Shown here one piece after another: positions 1 to 10,517 of a stretch of DNA of 64,000 nucleotides. The stretch lies in the NCBI RefSeq assembly GCF_021398735.1, contig NZ_CP090349.1, forward strand, positions 998,501-1,062,500, given 5' to 3'. Both the position numbers and the translations under genes were made by a program. Within the stretch, counting starts at the first letter, position 1, and every line of letters begins with the position of its first letter. Origin of the DNA: Methylobacterium oryzae. Its GTDB lineage: Bacteria > Pseudomonadota > Alphaproteobacteria > Rhizobiales > Beijerinckiaceae. Below the pieces are notes generated by a model that was given only the letters and a program-made list of their open reading frames with translations, did no database searches and was not told the origin of the DNA.

Positions 1-35
1 GGCGGCGCGGGGGCCGTGAAACAGGGATCGTCACC

Positions 36-380
36 ATGAAGCCCCTCCGCACCGAGGCACGGCAATCCGCGCGCCCCCAGGACGCCGAGGGCGCGGGGGT
101 CGCCCTCGGCGGGCGGCCCCGGACGATCCGCTTCCCGCCCGTCTGGCACGCGTGGTTCGCCCGGCAGTCCGAGCCGCGCCTCGCCGCCCTCGACGAGCTG
201 GTCGACGCGCATCTCGAGCGCCGCGCGCTGCGCCGCTACCTGCGCCGGCTCAAGCACGCGACGGTGCTCGCCTTCGTCGCCGCGGCGGCGGCCGCGCACT
301 GGTTCTCCGACCAGGTCGCGTGGCTCGCCGCGCATATCCCGGCCCTGCGGGCCCTCTGGAAGCTGCTGACGGGAGGGTGA
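36..380 (+). CDS. Hypothetical membrane-anchored protein
   Basis: I do not recognise this 114-residue protein. The N-terminal 35 residues are polar, the middle (about 45-85) is an Arg/Leu/Ala-rich amphipathic region, and residues about 87-103 form an alanine-rich hydrophobic stretch that could be one membrane helix. An AGGGA ribosome-binding site lies before the ATG. The stop is followed after one base by the start of the next gene, so the two are probably co-transcribed. Small basic protein plus small membrane protein pairs are common in prophage remnants, but nothing here proves phage origin. Confidence 0.5.
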   Translation: MKPLRTEARQSARPQDAEGAGVALGGRPRTIRFPPVWHAWFARQSEPRLAALDELVDAHLERRALRRYLRRLKHATVLAFVAAAAAAHWFSDQVAWLAAHIPALRALWKLLTGG

Positions 381-381
381 G

Positions 382-600
382 ATGCGCCTGCTCTGGGACA
401 GGGTTCTCGACCGAGCGTGGCTCGGCCTGGCGGCCGCCGCGGCGGTGACGGTCGCCGTCCACGAGGGTGCGGCGGTCGGCCGGCGTGCCTGGACGCTGGG
501 GTCCGGCGGCGTCGCGCAGGCCGCGCCGGCGGGGACCGGCCGGGCCGGGCCGCCGGCCCGCGCCGCGGCCTGCGGTCCCGCCGCAGCGCCGCCACCGTGA
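382..600 (+). CDS. Hypothetical small protein
   Basis: Unrecognised 72-residue protein. It has a strong Shine-Dalgarno (GGGAGGGTGAG) directly before ATG and is spaced one base from the preceding gene, which argues that it is translated. Residues about 10-28 are hydrophobic (possible membrane helix). The C-terminal half is Ala/Pro/Gly-rich and looks unstructured. About 200 bases after it (601-797) hold no gene that I can support. Confidence 0.4.
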   Translation: MRLLWDRVLDRAWLGLAAAAAVTVAVHEGAAVGRRAWTLGSGGVAQAAPAGTGRAGPPARAAACGPAAAPPP

Positions 601-797
601 GACCGGCTGCGGCGCCTGTGGGAAGCGGCGCGCGGCGTGGAACCGGGCGCCGCCTCGGCCGTCATGTCCGCACGATGCCGCCCGCCACCGAATCGACCGC
701 GAAGGGACTGTCCGGACCGCCGCCGACGACCGCCGGGGGCGACGCACGGTCACGTATTCAGGACGCATTCAGTGCCCTGGGCTCACATCGTCTGCCA

Positions 798-1169
798 ATG
801 CGCTACGCCATCGCCCTCGTCGCCATCAGCCTGACCGCCGCGGCCCTCGCCGCGGGCGGCCTCGGCTCCATGGCCGACGACGGGCCGGCCCCCCAGACGG
901 GCGCGGTGTCGAGCCAGCCGCCGCTGCGGATCGAGAGCTGCCTGTCCCCCGCGGACCTGCGCGAGGAGGTCGGCGAGCGCCGGGTGATCCCGCCGGTCGC
1001 GGCGATCCGCGCGGCCCGGACAGTGATCCCCCGCGCCGAGATCCAGCGGGCGAGCCTCTGCCGTCACGCGGACGGCCTCGTCTACATGCTCACCGCCTTG
1101 CGCCGCGACGGGCATTTCGTGCACGTGATCGTCGACGCGCGCACCGGCACCGTGGCGGGACAGTATTGA
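798..1169 (+). CDS. PepSY-like exported small protein, possible sensor-kinase partner
   Basis: A 123-residue protein with a hydrophobic signal peptide at residues 1-17 (Ala-rich, cleavage near residue 20) and a C-terminal part ending in a pattern typical of PepSY folds (alternating hydrophobics, then V.VDARTG). It sits 35 bases before an OmpR-type response regulator. In rhizobia the FeuP/FeuQ system is preceded by a small periplasmic inhibitor of FeuQ (FeuN). By position and export signal this protein could play the same part, but that is inference. I chose the ATG at 798 because it starts the signal peptide; upstream in-frame sequence has no protein character. Confidence 0.65.
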   Translation: MRYAIALVAISLTAAALAAGGLGSMADDGPAPQTGAVSSQPPLRIESCLSPADLREEVGERRVIPPVAAIRAARTVIPRAEIQRASLCRHADGLVYMLTALRRDGHFVHVIVDARTGTVAGQY

Positions 1170-1204
1170 GCGGGCGCGGGGACCGTTTCGGAAGGGAGTG
1201 AGCC

Positions 1205-1878
<674 letters not shown>

Positions 1879-1882
<4 letters not shown>

Positions 1883-3039
1883 GCGCGGCCGCGCGTTCCG
1901 GCACGCTGCCGGCCGTCTTCATGCGCGGCGGCACCAGCAAGGCGCTGATGCTGCACCGCCGGGACGTGCCGGGGGATCTCGCCGCCTGGGAGCCGGCCTT
2001 CCTCTCCACCATGGACAGCCCCGACCCGTTCGGGCGGCAGCTCAACGGCATGGGCGGGGGCGTCTCGTCGGTGTCGAAGATCTGCGTGGTGGAGCGCTCC
2101 GCGCGGCCGGACGCCGACATCGACTACACCTTCGTGCAGGTCGTGGTCCGGGACGGCCGCATCGACCTCTCGGGCAATTGCGGCAACATGCTCGCCGCCG
2201 TGGGGCCGTTCGCGGTCGACGAGGGGCTCGTCGACGTCCCGGACGGCCCGGTGCGGCTGCGGATCTTCAACACTAACACGCGCAAGCTGATCGTGGCGGG
2301 CTTCGCGGCCGCGGGCGGCCGCAGCGTCTACCGCGGCGACCTCGCGATCCCCGGCGTCACCGGCACGGGCGCGCCGATCCAGCTCGACTTCTTGGATCCG
2401 GGCGGCGCCACGACCGGCCGGCTGCTCCCGACCGGCGCCGTCCGTCAGTGGCTCGACGTGCCGGGCCTCGGCGCGATCGAGGCCTCGCTGATCGACGCCG
2501 CCAATGCCTGCGTGTTCGTCCGCGCCGCCGATCTCGGCCTCGCCGGCACCGAGCTGCCCGCCGCCCTGGAGGCCGTGCCGGGCCTCCTCGACCGGCTGGC
2601 GCGGATCCGCCGGGCCGGCTCCGTGGCGATGGGCATCGCGCCCGATCTCGAGGCGGCGGCGCGCGTCGTCCACGTGCCCTTCGTCGGCCTCGTGGCGCCG
2701 CCGCAGGATTCCGGCAGCCTCTCCGGCGCCACGATCCGCGCCGCCGAGACCGACCTGACCGCCCGGGTCATCTCGAACGGCGTGCCGCACCAGGCGCTGC
2801 CGCTCACCGCCACCCTGTGCCTCGCGGTCGCCGCCCGGCTCGAAGGCAGCCTCGTCCACGAGGCCGCGCGCCCCACCGAAGCGGTCCTGCGGGTCGGCAT
2901 GCCGTCGGGCATCCTCACCGCCGACGCCGCCGTGACCCGCGGGGCCGACGGCTGGCGGGCCGAGCGCGGCGCCTTCTTCCGCACGGCGCGCCCGCTGATG
3001 CGCGGCGCGGTGTTCTACGATGCGCCGCCGCACGTCTGA
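1879..3039 (+). CDS. PrpF-family (4-oxalomesaconate tautomerase-like) protein
   Basis: About 386 residues, the usual family length. It begins with the family signature PAVFMRGGTSKA, followed by DPFGRQLNGMGGG and VSSVSK, and has SGNCGNM in the middle. Members (PrpF, GalD) isomerise small unsaturated tricarboxylates such as aconitate or oxalomesaconate without cofactors. The GTG start overlaps the response-regulator stop (GTGA), so translation is coupled. An internal ATG at 1921 would remove part of the conserved N-terminus. Finding this enzyme between a response regulator and its kinase is odd. The substrate cannot be told from sequence. Confidence 0.85.
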
Positions 3040-3054
3040 GCGACCGACGCATCC

Positions 3055-4473
3055 ATGATCGACCTCATCGGCCTCTTCTCCCTGCGCCGCCGCTCCATCG
3101 CGGTGCGACTCGCCGTGTCGGCGTTCCTGTCGAGCTCCGCGATCCTGCTGATCGCGGCCTGGATCCTCACGACCCTCTACCGCGAGAACACCGAGCGCTC
3201 CTTCGACAGCCGGCTCCTCGTCTTCGCCAACAATCTCGCCACCGACCTCGTCTCGCCCAACGACCCCGAGAGCCGGACCTTCTCGCTCGGCGACCCGCGC
3301 TTCGACCTGCCCCTGTCCGGCTGGTACTGGCAGGTCGGCAAGCCCGACGCGAAGCCGCGCGACGTGCGCACCTCGCGCTCCCTCGTGGGCGTGCCGCTGC
3401 CGGCCGCGACCGATTCCGACGGCAAGGTCGGGGTCGGGCAGATCCGCCAGGGCTACGGCAAGGGGCAGGACGGACGCCTCCTGCGCATCATGGAGCGCGA
3501 CGTCGATCTCGGCGAGGAGGGCCGCTACACGGTCCGGGTCGCGGGCCCCGCCGACGAGATCGTCAACGACGTCGACCGGTTCCGGAACTCGCTGACCATC
3601 ACCTTCGGCCTGCTCGGCCTGTCGCTTGCGATCACCACGCTGCTGCAGATCCGCTTCGGCCTCGCGCCCCTCAAGAAGATGCGCGCTGCGCTCGGCGCCG
3701 TCCGCCGGGGCGAGGCCGACCGCATCACCGGCACCTATCCCCGCGACATCGCGCCGCTCACCGGCGAGGTGAACCTCCTGATCGAGACCAACCGCGAGAT
3801 CCTGGAGCGCGCCCGCACCCAGGTGGGCAACCTCGCCCACGCCCTGAAGACGCCGCTCTCGATCATCGTCAACGAGGTCGGGGCCTCCGACGCCCCCGAG
3901 GAACTCGCGCAGAAGATCCGCGAGCAGGCCGCGGTGATGCGCGATCAGGTCAACTACCACCTCGACCGGGCCCGCGCCGCGGCGCTCGCCGGCACGCTCG
4001 GCACCTCCACGGAGGTCGAGCCGGCGCTCGCCGGCCTCGTGCGCACCTTCGGGAAGATCTACCGGGACAAGGACATCGCCTACGACGTCCACGTCCCGCC
4101 GGGCCTGCGCTTCCGCGGCGAGCGCCAGGATTTCGAGGAGATGGTCGGCAACCTCGTCGACAACGCGTCCAAGTGGGCCCACGGGCGGGTGGCGATCCGG
4201 GCCGAGGCGGTGAGCAAGGACGATTATCCCCACCTCGTCGTCGCCATCGAGGATGACGGTCCGGGCCTGCCGCCGGAGGCCCGGCAGGCCGTGCTCGGCC
4301 GGGGGCGCCGCCTCGACGAATCGAAGCCCGGCTCGGGACTCGGCCTGTCGATCGTGGCCGACCTCGCCGCCCTGTACCGGGGGCGCTTCACCCTGGAGCA
4401 GGCGGCGCTCGGCGGCCTGCGCGCGGTGCTGGAGGTGCCGGGGGACCTGCCGGTCGGCACGGCCGCCCACTGA
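3055..4473 (+). CDS. Sensor histidine kinase (FeuQ-like)
   Basis: A 472-residue inner-membrane kinase. A transmembrane helix lies at about residues 20-42, a periplasmic region at about 43-180, and a second helix at about 182-205, followed by a HAMP-like linker. The H box is HALKTPL with phospho-accepting H262. N box (DNASKW), G1 (DDGPGLP) and G2 (GSGLGLSI) form the ATP-binding domain. It pairs with the regulator at 1205-1882 despite the intervening PrpF gene. The PepSY-like protein upstream may bind its periplasmic part. Stimulus is unknown; FeuQ/PhoQ relatives respond to osmotic or envelope conditions. Confidence 0.9.
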   Translation: MIDLIGLFSLRRRSIAVRLAVSAFLSSSAILLIAAWILTTLYRENTERSFDSRLLVFANNLATDLVSPNDPESRTFSLGDPRFDLPLSGWYWQVGKPDAKPRDVRTSRSLVGVPLPAATDSDGKVGVGQIRQGYGKGQDGRLLRIMERDVDLGEEGRYTVRVAGPADEIVNDVDRFRNSLTITFGLLGLSLAITTLLQIRFGLAPLKKMRAALGAVRRGEADRITGTYPRDIAPLTGEVNLLIETNREILERARTQVGNLAHALKTPLSIIVNEVGASDAPEELAQKIREQAAVMRDQVNYHLDRARAAALAGTLGTSTEVEPALAGLVRTFGKIYRDKDIAYDVHVPPGLRFRGERQDFEEMVGNLVDNASKWAHGRVAIRAEAVSKDDYPHLVVAIEDDGPGLPPEARQAVLGRGRRLDESKPGSGLGLSIVADLAALYRGRFTLEQAALGGLRAVLEVPGDLPVGTAAH

Positions 4474-4692
4474 GGTCGTCGGCCGCGCCCGGGCAAATCC
4501 GGGCACGTCCGGCCGCGTCCGGGTACGGGCCGGGAGGCGGCGCGCGGCCTCATGGCTCCCGCCCGGGGCCTTGTCATCGCAACAGAGTTGCGTGACACCG
4601 AGCCGCCGCCGGGAGGCGTCGTGGCATCACGCCGCCGGCTCCACAGGGCGTGGGGAGGGGCGGGCCGGTGCGGCCCGTTGGCGATAAGGTCC

Positions 4693-6180
4693 ATGACGGC
4701 GATCTGGTTCATCCTGGCGGCCATGACCGCGGCGGCCGTGCTCGGCCTGCTCTGGCCGATGTCGCGGCGCGCCGCCGTGCCGACCGGCGAGGCCGGCGGC
4801 AGCGGGCTCGCCACCGAGACGGCGTTCTACGAGGATCAGATAGCCGAGATCGACCGCGACCTCGAGCGCGGCCTGATCGCCCCCGACGAGGCCGAGACCG
4901 CCAAGGCCGAGGCGGCGCGCCGCCTGCTCCGGTCGAGCCGCGAGGCGCAGCGCGAGGCCGAGGATTCCGGCATCGCCGAGGCCGCGCGCCCGGCCGAGCC
5001 GCGCCTGCGCCGCCGGCGCGCCGCCTCGGCCTTCGCGCTCTCCACCATCCCGCTCGTGGCGCTGATCGCCTACGGGCTCTACGGCTCGCCCGAGGTGCCG
5101 GCGCAGACCGAGGCCGACCGGCAGGCCGCCCGCGGCGGCGCCGACGAGCTGATGAAGGCGGTCGGGCAGATCGAGGCGCGCCTCGCCCGGGACCCGAACG
5201 ATGCCCGCGGCTGGGCCGTGCTCGCCCCGGTCTACATGCGCACCGGCCGATTCGACGACGCCGCCCGCGCCTACGGCCACCTCGCGCGGATCAAGGGCGA
5301 GACCGCCGACCTCCTGGCCGACCAGGGCGAGGCGCTCACGGCGGCCGGCGACGGCACCGTGTCGCCCGAGGCCAAGGCGCTGTTCGAGAAGGCGCAGGCC
5401 AAGGAGCCGAACGCGCCCAAGCCGCGCTTCTACCTCGCCCGCGCGGCCGAGCAGGCCGGCGACACCGGCGAGGCGATCCGCCAGCTCACCGAGCTCGAGG
5501 CCAGCAGCCCGCCGAACGCCCCGTGGCTCGGGATCGTCAAGCAGAGCCTCGCCCGCCTCAAGGGCGAGCCGCCCCCGCCCGCGACGCCCCAGGCCGCCCC
5601 CGAGATCCCGGCCGAGCAGCAGGCGGCGATTCGCGGCATGGTCGACGGGCTCGACGCCCGCCTCAAGACCGGCGGCGGCACCCCCGACGAGTGGCTGCGG
5701 CTCGTCCGGTCCCGGATGGTCCTCGGCGAGCGCGCGCAGGCGACCGATGCTCTGGCCCGCGCGCGCACGGCCCTCGCGGGCGACCCGCAGGGTCTCGCCC
5801 AGGTCGAGCAGGGCGCCCGCGCCGTGGGTCTCGGCGCCGAGGGCGCGGCGCCCGCGCCGGCCGAATCGGGCCGGGCGGGACCGGGCGTCCAGGCCGAGAA
5901 GGAGGCCGCGATGGCGGCCGTGCGCGCCATGCCGCAGGCGGAGCAGCAGGCGGCGATTCGCGGGATGGTCGAGGGTCTCGACCGGCGCCTCGCCGCGCGG
6001 GGCGGCACGCCGGACGAGTGGATGCGGCTCGTGCGTTCCTACAGCGCGCTGGGCGAGCGCGACCAGGCGGTGAAGGCCCTCGATCGCGCCCGGATGGCGC
6101 TGGCCGCCAACAGCGAGGCTGTGGCGCGGCTCGACGGTCTCGCCCGGGAGCTGGAGCTCCCCGCCAAGCCCAATCCCTGA
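4693..6180 (+). CDS. ccmI: Cytochrome c maturation protein CcmI (CycH)
   Basis: About 495 residues. It has an N-terminal transmembrane helix (residues 3-20), a cytoplasmic coiled region with the family pattern YEDQIAEIDRDLERGLI, a second helix near 115-130, and a periplasmic TPR domain. The C-terminal part holds two related segments, each beginning EQQAAIRGMV and containing GTPDEW, evidently an internal duplication. CcmI delivers apocytochrome c to the CcmFH haem-ligation complex. It is first in the ccmI-E-F-H order typical of alphaproteobacteria (cycHJKL). The ATG at 4693 is chosen because it starts the first membrane helix. 4474-4692 holds no supportable gene. Confidence 0.92.
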   Translation: MTAIWFILAAMTAAAVLGLLWPMSRRAAVPTGEAGGSGLATETAFYEDQIAEIDRDLERGLIAPDEAETAKAEAARRLLRSSREAQREAEDSGIAEAARPAEPRLRRRRAASAFALSTIPLVALIAYGLYGSPEVPAQTEADRQAARGGADELMKAVGQIEARLARDPNDARGWAVLAPVYMRTGRFDDAARAYGHLARIKGETADLLADQGEALTAAGDGTVSPEAKALFEKAQAKEPNAPKPRFYLARAAEQAGDTGEAIRQLTELEASSPPNAPWLGIVKQSLARLKGEPPPPATPQAAPEIPAEQQAAIRGMVDGLDARLKTGGGTPDEWLRLVRSRMVLGERAQATDALARARTALAGDPQGLAQVEQGARAVGLGAEGAAPAPAESGRAGPGVQAEKEAAMAAVRAMPQAEQQAAIRGMVEGLDRRLAARGGTPDEWMRLVRSYSALGERDQAVKALDRARMALAANSEAVARLDGLARELELPAKPNP

Positions 6181-6377
6181 CCGCCGGGCCTCCGCCAAGC
6201 CCGTTCCCCGGCGCCACGAAATCGCGAGCCCGCCTCCGCGGAGCGGTCCGTACGACAATCGGTCCCGACGCCCGCCCTTGACCCGCGGGCGCCTGGAGCC
6301 GACACCCTCAAGACTAGAATGAGAACGGTTCCGGTCGAGGCGGGTCTCCGCGCGCCGGACCGCGGGGTGGAAGTATC

Positions 6378-6890
6378 GTGACGCGTAAGAAACGCCGCCT
6401 GATCCTGATCGCCGCCTGCGGCAGCGTCCTGGCGCTCGCCGTGGGGCTGATGCTGTACGCCATGAGCGGCTCGATCGTGTTCTTCCGCTCGCCCACCGAC
6501 ATCGCCAAGCAGGCCATCGCCCCGGGCACGCGGCTGCGGCTCGGCGGGCTGGTGAAGGACGGCTCGCTCAGGCGCGGCCCCGACCAGACGGTCGAATTCG
6601 CCGTCACCGACACGAACGAGACCGTCGAGGTCCACTACAAGGGCCTGCTGCCGGACCTGTTCCGGGAAGGGCAGGGCGTGGTCGCCGAGGGCGTGCTGGA
6701 GCCGGGCGGGCAGTTCCGCGCCGACACGGTGCTGGCCAAGCACGACGAATCCTACATGCCCCGCGAGGTGGCCGACGCGCTGAAGGCGCAGGGGCGCTGG
6801 CAGGAGGGCGGCCCGAACAAGGGCGGCCCGGCGCCGAAGCCCGCCACCGCGGCGGCGGACAGCACCCTCGGTCCCCGCAGCGAGCGGTGA
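6378..6890 (+). CDS. ccmE: Haem chaperone CcmE
   Basis: A 170-residue periplasmic haem chaperone tethered by one N-terminal helix (about residues 9-28). The haem-binding motif [10 protein letters not shown] is present, with H122 the expected covalent haem ligand and Y127 the axial ligand. The beta-barrel core matches the family. The start is GTG at 6378, followed by the basic residues that precede the helix. CcmE carries haem from CcmC to CcmFH. The neighbours are ccmI upstream and ccmF 10 bases downstream. Confidence 0.95.
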   Translation: MTRKKRRLILIAACGSVLALAVGLMLYAMSGSIVFFRSPTDIAKQAIAPGTRLRLGGLVKDGSLRRGPDQTVEFAVTDTNETVEVHYKGLLPDLFREGQGVVAEGVLEPGGQFRADTVLAKHDESYMPREVADALKAQGRWQEGGPNKGGPAPKPATAAADSTLGPRSER

Positions 6891-6900
6891 GGGAACCCGC

Positions 6901-8901
6901 ATGATCGTCGAGACCGGCCACTTCGCCCTCGCGCTCGCGCTGGCGATCTCCCTCGTCCAGGTGGTGATGCCGATCTGGGCCGCCCGCTCGGGCGATCCGG
7001 CCCTGCGCCAGACCGCCTCTCAGGCGGCGCTCGGCGCCTTCGCCTGCGTGCTCTTCGCCTTCGCGGCGCTCACCTACGCGCACGTCACCTCGGACTTCTC
7101 GGTCCAGAACGTCGTCGAGAACTCGCACACGCAGAAGCCGCTGATCTACAAGATCTCCGGCGTCTGGGGGAACCACGAGGGCTCAATGCTCCTCTGGGTC
7201 CTGATCCTCACCCTGTTCGGCGCCTGCGTGGCGGCGGCCAAGAACTCGGTGCCGCCGCGGCTGCGGGCCAACACCCTGGCCGTGCAGGGGCTGATCACCT
7301 TCGTGTTCGTGCTGTTCATCATCACGACCTCGAACCCGTTCACCCGGGTGATCCCGGCCCCGCTCGAGGGCAACGACCTCAACCCGCTGCTGCAGGATCC
7401 GGGTCTCGCGGTCCACCCGCCGCTCCTCTACGTCGGCTATGTCGGCTTCTCGATCAGCTTCGCCTTCGCGGTGGCCGCGCTGATCGACGGGCGGATCGAC
7501 GCCGTCTGGGCGCGGGCTGTGCGGCCCTGGACCCTCGCCGCGTGGTGCTTCCTGACGCTCGGGATCGCGATGGGCTCCTACTGGGCCTACTACGAGCTCG
7601 GCTGGGGCGGCTGGTGGTTCTGGGACCCAGTGGAGAACGCCTCCCTGATGCCGTGGATCGCCGGAACGGCGCTGCTGCACTCCACCGTGGTGATGGAGAA
7701 GCGCGACGCCCTGAAGGTCTGGACTGTGCTGCTCGCCATCCTGACCTTCTCGCTCTCGCTGATCGGCACCTTCCTGGTCCGCTCGGGCGTGATCACCTCG
7801 GTGCATTCCTTCGCCACCGACCCGACCCGCGGCGTCTTCATCCTGGCGATCCTGATCCTGTTCATCGGCGGCTCGCTGACGCTGTTCGCGTGGCGGGCGC
7901 CGCTGCTGCGGCAGGGGGGACTGTTCGCGCCGATCTCCCGCGAGGGCTCGCTCGTCCTCAACAACCTGTTCTTGGTGGCGGCCTGCGCCACCGTGCTGGT
8001 CGGCACGCTCTACCCGCTGGTGCTCGAGATGCTGACGGGCGAGAAGATCACGGTCGGTCCGCCCTTCTTCAATTCCACCTTCGTGCCGCTGGCGATCCCG
8101 CTGCTGCTGATCGTGCCTATGGGGCAGGCGCTGGCCTGGAAGCGCGGCGACGTGCTCGCCGCCGCCCAGCGCCTGTTCGCCGCGCTGGCGGTCGCCCTGG
8201 TGGTCGGCTTCGCGGTGCTGGCGCTGACCTGGGGCGGGCCGGCGCTGGCGCCGGTCGGGATCGGCCTCGGCGCCTACCTGCTGATCGGGTCCGCCCTGGA
8301 GATCGTCACCCGCGCCCGCGGCTACGGGGCGAGCCGCGCCCGGTCCCTCGGACAGATCGGCCGCCGCGCCGTCGGCCTGCCGCGCTCGGCCTGGGGCACC
8401 GCCATCGCCCATGCCGGGGTCGGCGTGGTGGTGCTGGGCATCGCCGCGCAGGGCTGGGCCACCGAGGGGCTGGCGACCCTCAAGCCCGGGGAGAGCCTGG
8501 CGACGGGGCCCTACGTGGCGACCCTGGACCGGGTCGCGCCGCGCAAGGGACCGAACTACGAAGAGGCCGCCGCCTACCTGACGATCCGCACCCGCGGGGG
8601 CGACGAGGTCGGGAAGGTCGAGACCGGCAAGCGCTTCTACCCGAGCCGCAAGATGGCCGTGACGGAATCGGGGCTGCTGACCAACGGTGTCAGCCAGGTC
8701 TACGCGAGCCTCGGGGAGATCGGGCAGGACGGCGGCGTCGGCCTGCGCCTCTACTACAAGCCGCTGGTCCTGCTGATCTGGCTCGGGGCGGTGGTGATGG
8801 CGCTGGGCGGCGGCCTGTCGCTCACGGACCGGCGGATGCGCGTGGGCGTCCCCGCCAAGGCGAAGGCGCGGCCGCTCCCGGTCGCGGTGCCGGCCGAGTG
8901 A
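6901..8901 (+). CDS. ccmF: Haem lyase subunit CcmF
   Basis: A 666-residue polytopic membrane protein of normal family length with many predicted helices. The tryptophan-rich haem-handling motif WGGWWFWDPVENASLMPW lies at about residues 235-252, and conserved P-loop histidines occur before and after it (VHPP near 172, VHSF near 301). With CcmH and CcmI it ligates haem to the CXXCH cysteines of apocytochromes in the periplasm. Its stop shares one base with the ccmH start (TGATG), so the two are translationally coupled. Confidence 0.95.
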   Translation: MIVETGHFALALALAISLVQVVMPIWAARSGDPALRQTASQAALGAFACVLFAFAALTYAHVTSDFSVQNVVENSHTQKPLIYKISGVWGNHEGSMLLWVLILTLFGACVAAAKNSVPPRLRANTLAVQGLITFVFVLFIITTSNPFTRVIPAPLEGNDLNPLLQDPGLAVHPPLLYVGYVGFSISFAFAVAALIDGRIDAVWARAVRPWTLAAWCFLTLGIAMGSYWAYYELGWGGWWFWDPVENASLMPWIAGTALLHSTVVMEKRDALKVWTVLLAILTFSLSLIGTFLVRSGVITSVHSFATDPTRGVFILAILILFIGGSLTLFAWRAPLLRQGGLFAPISREGSLVLNNLFLVAACATVLVGTLYPLVLEMLTGEKITVGPPFFNSTFVPLAIPLLLIVPMGQALAWKRGDVLAAAQRLFAALAVALVVGFAVLALTWGGPALAPVGIGLGAYLLIGSALEIVTRARGYGASRARSLGQIGRRAVGLPRSAWGTAIAHAGVGVVVLGIAAQGWATEGLATLKPGESLATGPYVATLDRVAPRKGPNYEEAAAYLTIRTRGGDEVGKVETGKRFYPSRKMAVTESGLLTNGVSQVYASLGEIGQDGGVGLRLYYKPLVLLIWLGAVVMALGGGLSLTDRRMRVGVPAKAKARPLPVAVPAE

Positions 8902-9365
8902 TGGCGCGCCGTTCGCTCCGCCCGGCGCTGGCCGCGCTCGCCCTGCTGGCGTCACTGCCGGCCCTGGCGGTGCAGCCCGACGAGGTGCTGAAGGATCCCG
9001 CGCTGGAGCACCGCGCCCGGGAGATCTCGGCCGAACTGCGCTGCCTCGTCTGCCAGAACCAGTCCATCGACGATTCCGACGCGCCGCTCGCCAAGGACCT
9101 GCGCCTGATCGTCCGCGAGCGGCTGGAGAAGGGCGACAGCGACACGGCGGTGCTCGACTACGTCGTGGCCCGCTACGGCGAGTTCGTGCTGCTGCGCCCG
9201 GTCTTCGCGCTGCACACCCTGCTGCTGTGGCTGACCCCGGTGCTCGCGGTGCTGCTCGGCGGGCTCGGCATCTGGCGTCTCGCCCGCCGCCGCCCGCCCG
9301 CGCCGGCCCGGAACCTGTCGGCCGCCGAGCAGGCGGAGGTCGCGGCGCTGCTGCGACGGGAGTAG
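8901..9365 (+). CDS. ccmH: Cytochrome c maturation thiol oxidoreductase CcmH (CycL)
   Basis: A 154-residue protein with a signal peptide (residues 1-23), the redox motif LRCLVCQNQS (C48, C51) that reduces apocytochrome disulfides, and one C-terminal helix near residues 105-125. This is the short N-terminal CcmH form; the TPR part is the separate CcmI upstream. Start ATG overlaps the ccmF stop by one base. ccmABCD are not in the window and must lie elsewhere. Confidence 0.93.
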   Translation: MARRSLRPALAALALLASLPALAVQPDEVLKDPALEHRAREISAELRCLVCQNQSIDDSDAPLAKDLRLIVRERLEKGDSDTAVLDYVVARYGEFVLLRPVFALHTLLLWLTPVLAVLLGGLGIWRLARRRPPAPARNLSAAEQAEVAALLRRE

Positions 9366-9461
9366 AATCGCCGCCGGAAGCGATTCGCCCGCCCCGTTCG
9401 GCACGAGTCTTGGATCGGGCCTCGCAGACCGCACGATCGGCGACGCGCCCGGGGCAGGACG

Positions 9462-10118
9462 ATGACGGCCGCTACGCTCACCATCTCGAGCCGCAACTAC
9501 TCCTCGTGGTCCCTGCGGGGCTGGCTGATCTGCCGGATGGCCGGGCTCGACTTCCGGACGGAGGTCCTGTCCGGCACCGACGCCACCACCCGGGCGGAGC
9601 TGCTGCACCTGTCGCCCTCGTTCCTGGTGCCCCGCCTGCGCCACGGCGACGTGGTCGTCTGGGACACGCTGGCGATCGCCGAGTATCTCGCCGAGACCTT
9701 CCCGGAGGCCGGCTTCCTGCCCGGCAACGTGGCGGAGCGCGCCCATTGCCGGTCGATCTCGGGGGAGATGCATTCCGGCTTCGTCAATCTGCGCTCGGCG
9801 CTGCCGATGAACCTGCGCGCCTTCCACCCCGATTTCCGCGTGTTCAACGGTGCCAAGGCCGATATCGAGCGCATCGTCACGATCTTCGACGATTGCCTGG
9901 ACCGCTACGAGGGGCCGTACCTGTTCGGCGCGCGGCCGTGCCTCGCCGACGCGATGTTCGCCCCGGTCTGCACCCGCTTCCGCACCTACGACGTCGCGCT
10001 GCCGCCCCGCGCCGCCGCCTACCGCGACACGATCCTGCACTGGCCGCTGATGGTCGAGTGGGCGGAAGCCGCCGCCGACGAGCCGGACGAGATCGAGGAA
10101 CTCGAGATGGAGTTCTGA
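9462..10118 (+). CDS. Glutathione S-transferase family protein
   Basis: A 218-residue protein with an N-terminal thioredoxin-like domain beginning TISSRNYSSWSLRGWL, with the conserved VPRLRHGD (cis-proline) and DTLAIAEYLAE glutathione-binding segments, and an alpha-helical C-terminal domain. The SSW-SLR start resembles GSTs with catalytic serine. It stands alone between ccmH and the formate dehydrogenase operon, and its substrate is unknown. Confidence 0.85.
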   Translation: MTAATLTISSRNYSSWSLRGWLICRMAGLDFRTEVLSGTDATTRAELLHLSPSFLVPRLRHGDVVVWDTLAIAEYLAETFPEAGFLPGNVAERAHCRSISGEMHSGFVNLRSALPMNLRAFHPDFRVFNGAKADIERIVTIFDDCLDRYEGPYLFGARPCLADAMFAPVCTRFRTYDVALPPRAAAYRDTILHWPLMVEWAEAAADEPDEIEELEMEF

Positions 10119-10517
10119 CGCGGCCGAGGCTCAGGTCTCGGAAAGCGCCTCCGTCCTTGCGAGCGGAGCGAAGCAATCCAGTCGCGCCACGCTTGCCGAG
10201 GTCGCGCTGCCCTGGATTGCTTCGCTCCGCTCGCAAGGACGGAGGGCTCTTAGCGGACGTTCCGGACCCGACGTGGCGGAATGCAATTTCTTGCAGGGCA
10301 CAAATTTATGTTGCGACGCACGCGACAAATCCTGACTGCCGATCGGATTTGAAAAATCGCGCTGCGGCAACAGGTTAACGAACTAGCTCCGCTCCTCAGG
10401 CCTGCGCGTTACAGCTCGACAAACGTCCTTTGTCGCCCGACCGGACAGCGCGATTGATGCCATTCGGCATTTCTGTTCCTCTTCGCATTAGAACAGGAAC
10501 AGACTGGGCTGGAAACC
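10119..10517. other. Intergenic region before the formate dehydrogenase operon
   Basis: 399 bases without a supportable gene. The left third is the inverted repeat. The remainder (10250-10517) is less GC-rich than its surroundings and must carry the formate dehydrogenase promoter. No clear operator or riboswitch was recognised. Confidence 0.5.
10148..10245. repeat. Perfect 34-bp inverted repeat, interspersed element copy 1
   Basis: Left arm 10148-10181 and right arm 10212-10245 are perfect reverse complements, separated by 30 bases. The arms contain GAGCGGAGCGAAGCAATCCA. A degenerate second copy lies at 15854-15952. This looks like a REP/MITE-type interspersed palindrome between genes, with coding-like but non-genic sequence. 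It could also act as a transcription barrier after the GST gene. Confidence 0.8.

Noticed and set aside
1..600. Prophage fragment at the left edge
   Set aside because: Two small unknown genes are compatible with phage remnants, but no integrase, attachment site or structural gene is visible.
639..663. GGAAC-N16-CGTC resembling an EcfG promoter before the PepSY-like gene
   Set aside because: The essential GTT core of the -10 is broken, and the gene begins well over 100 bases downstream.
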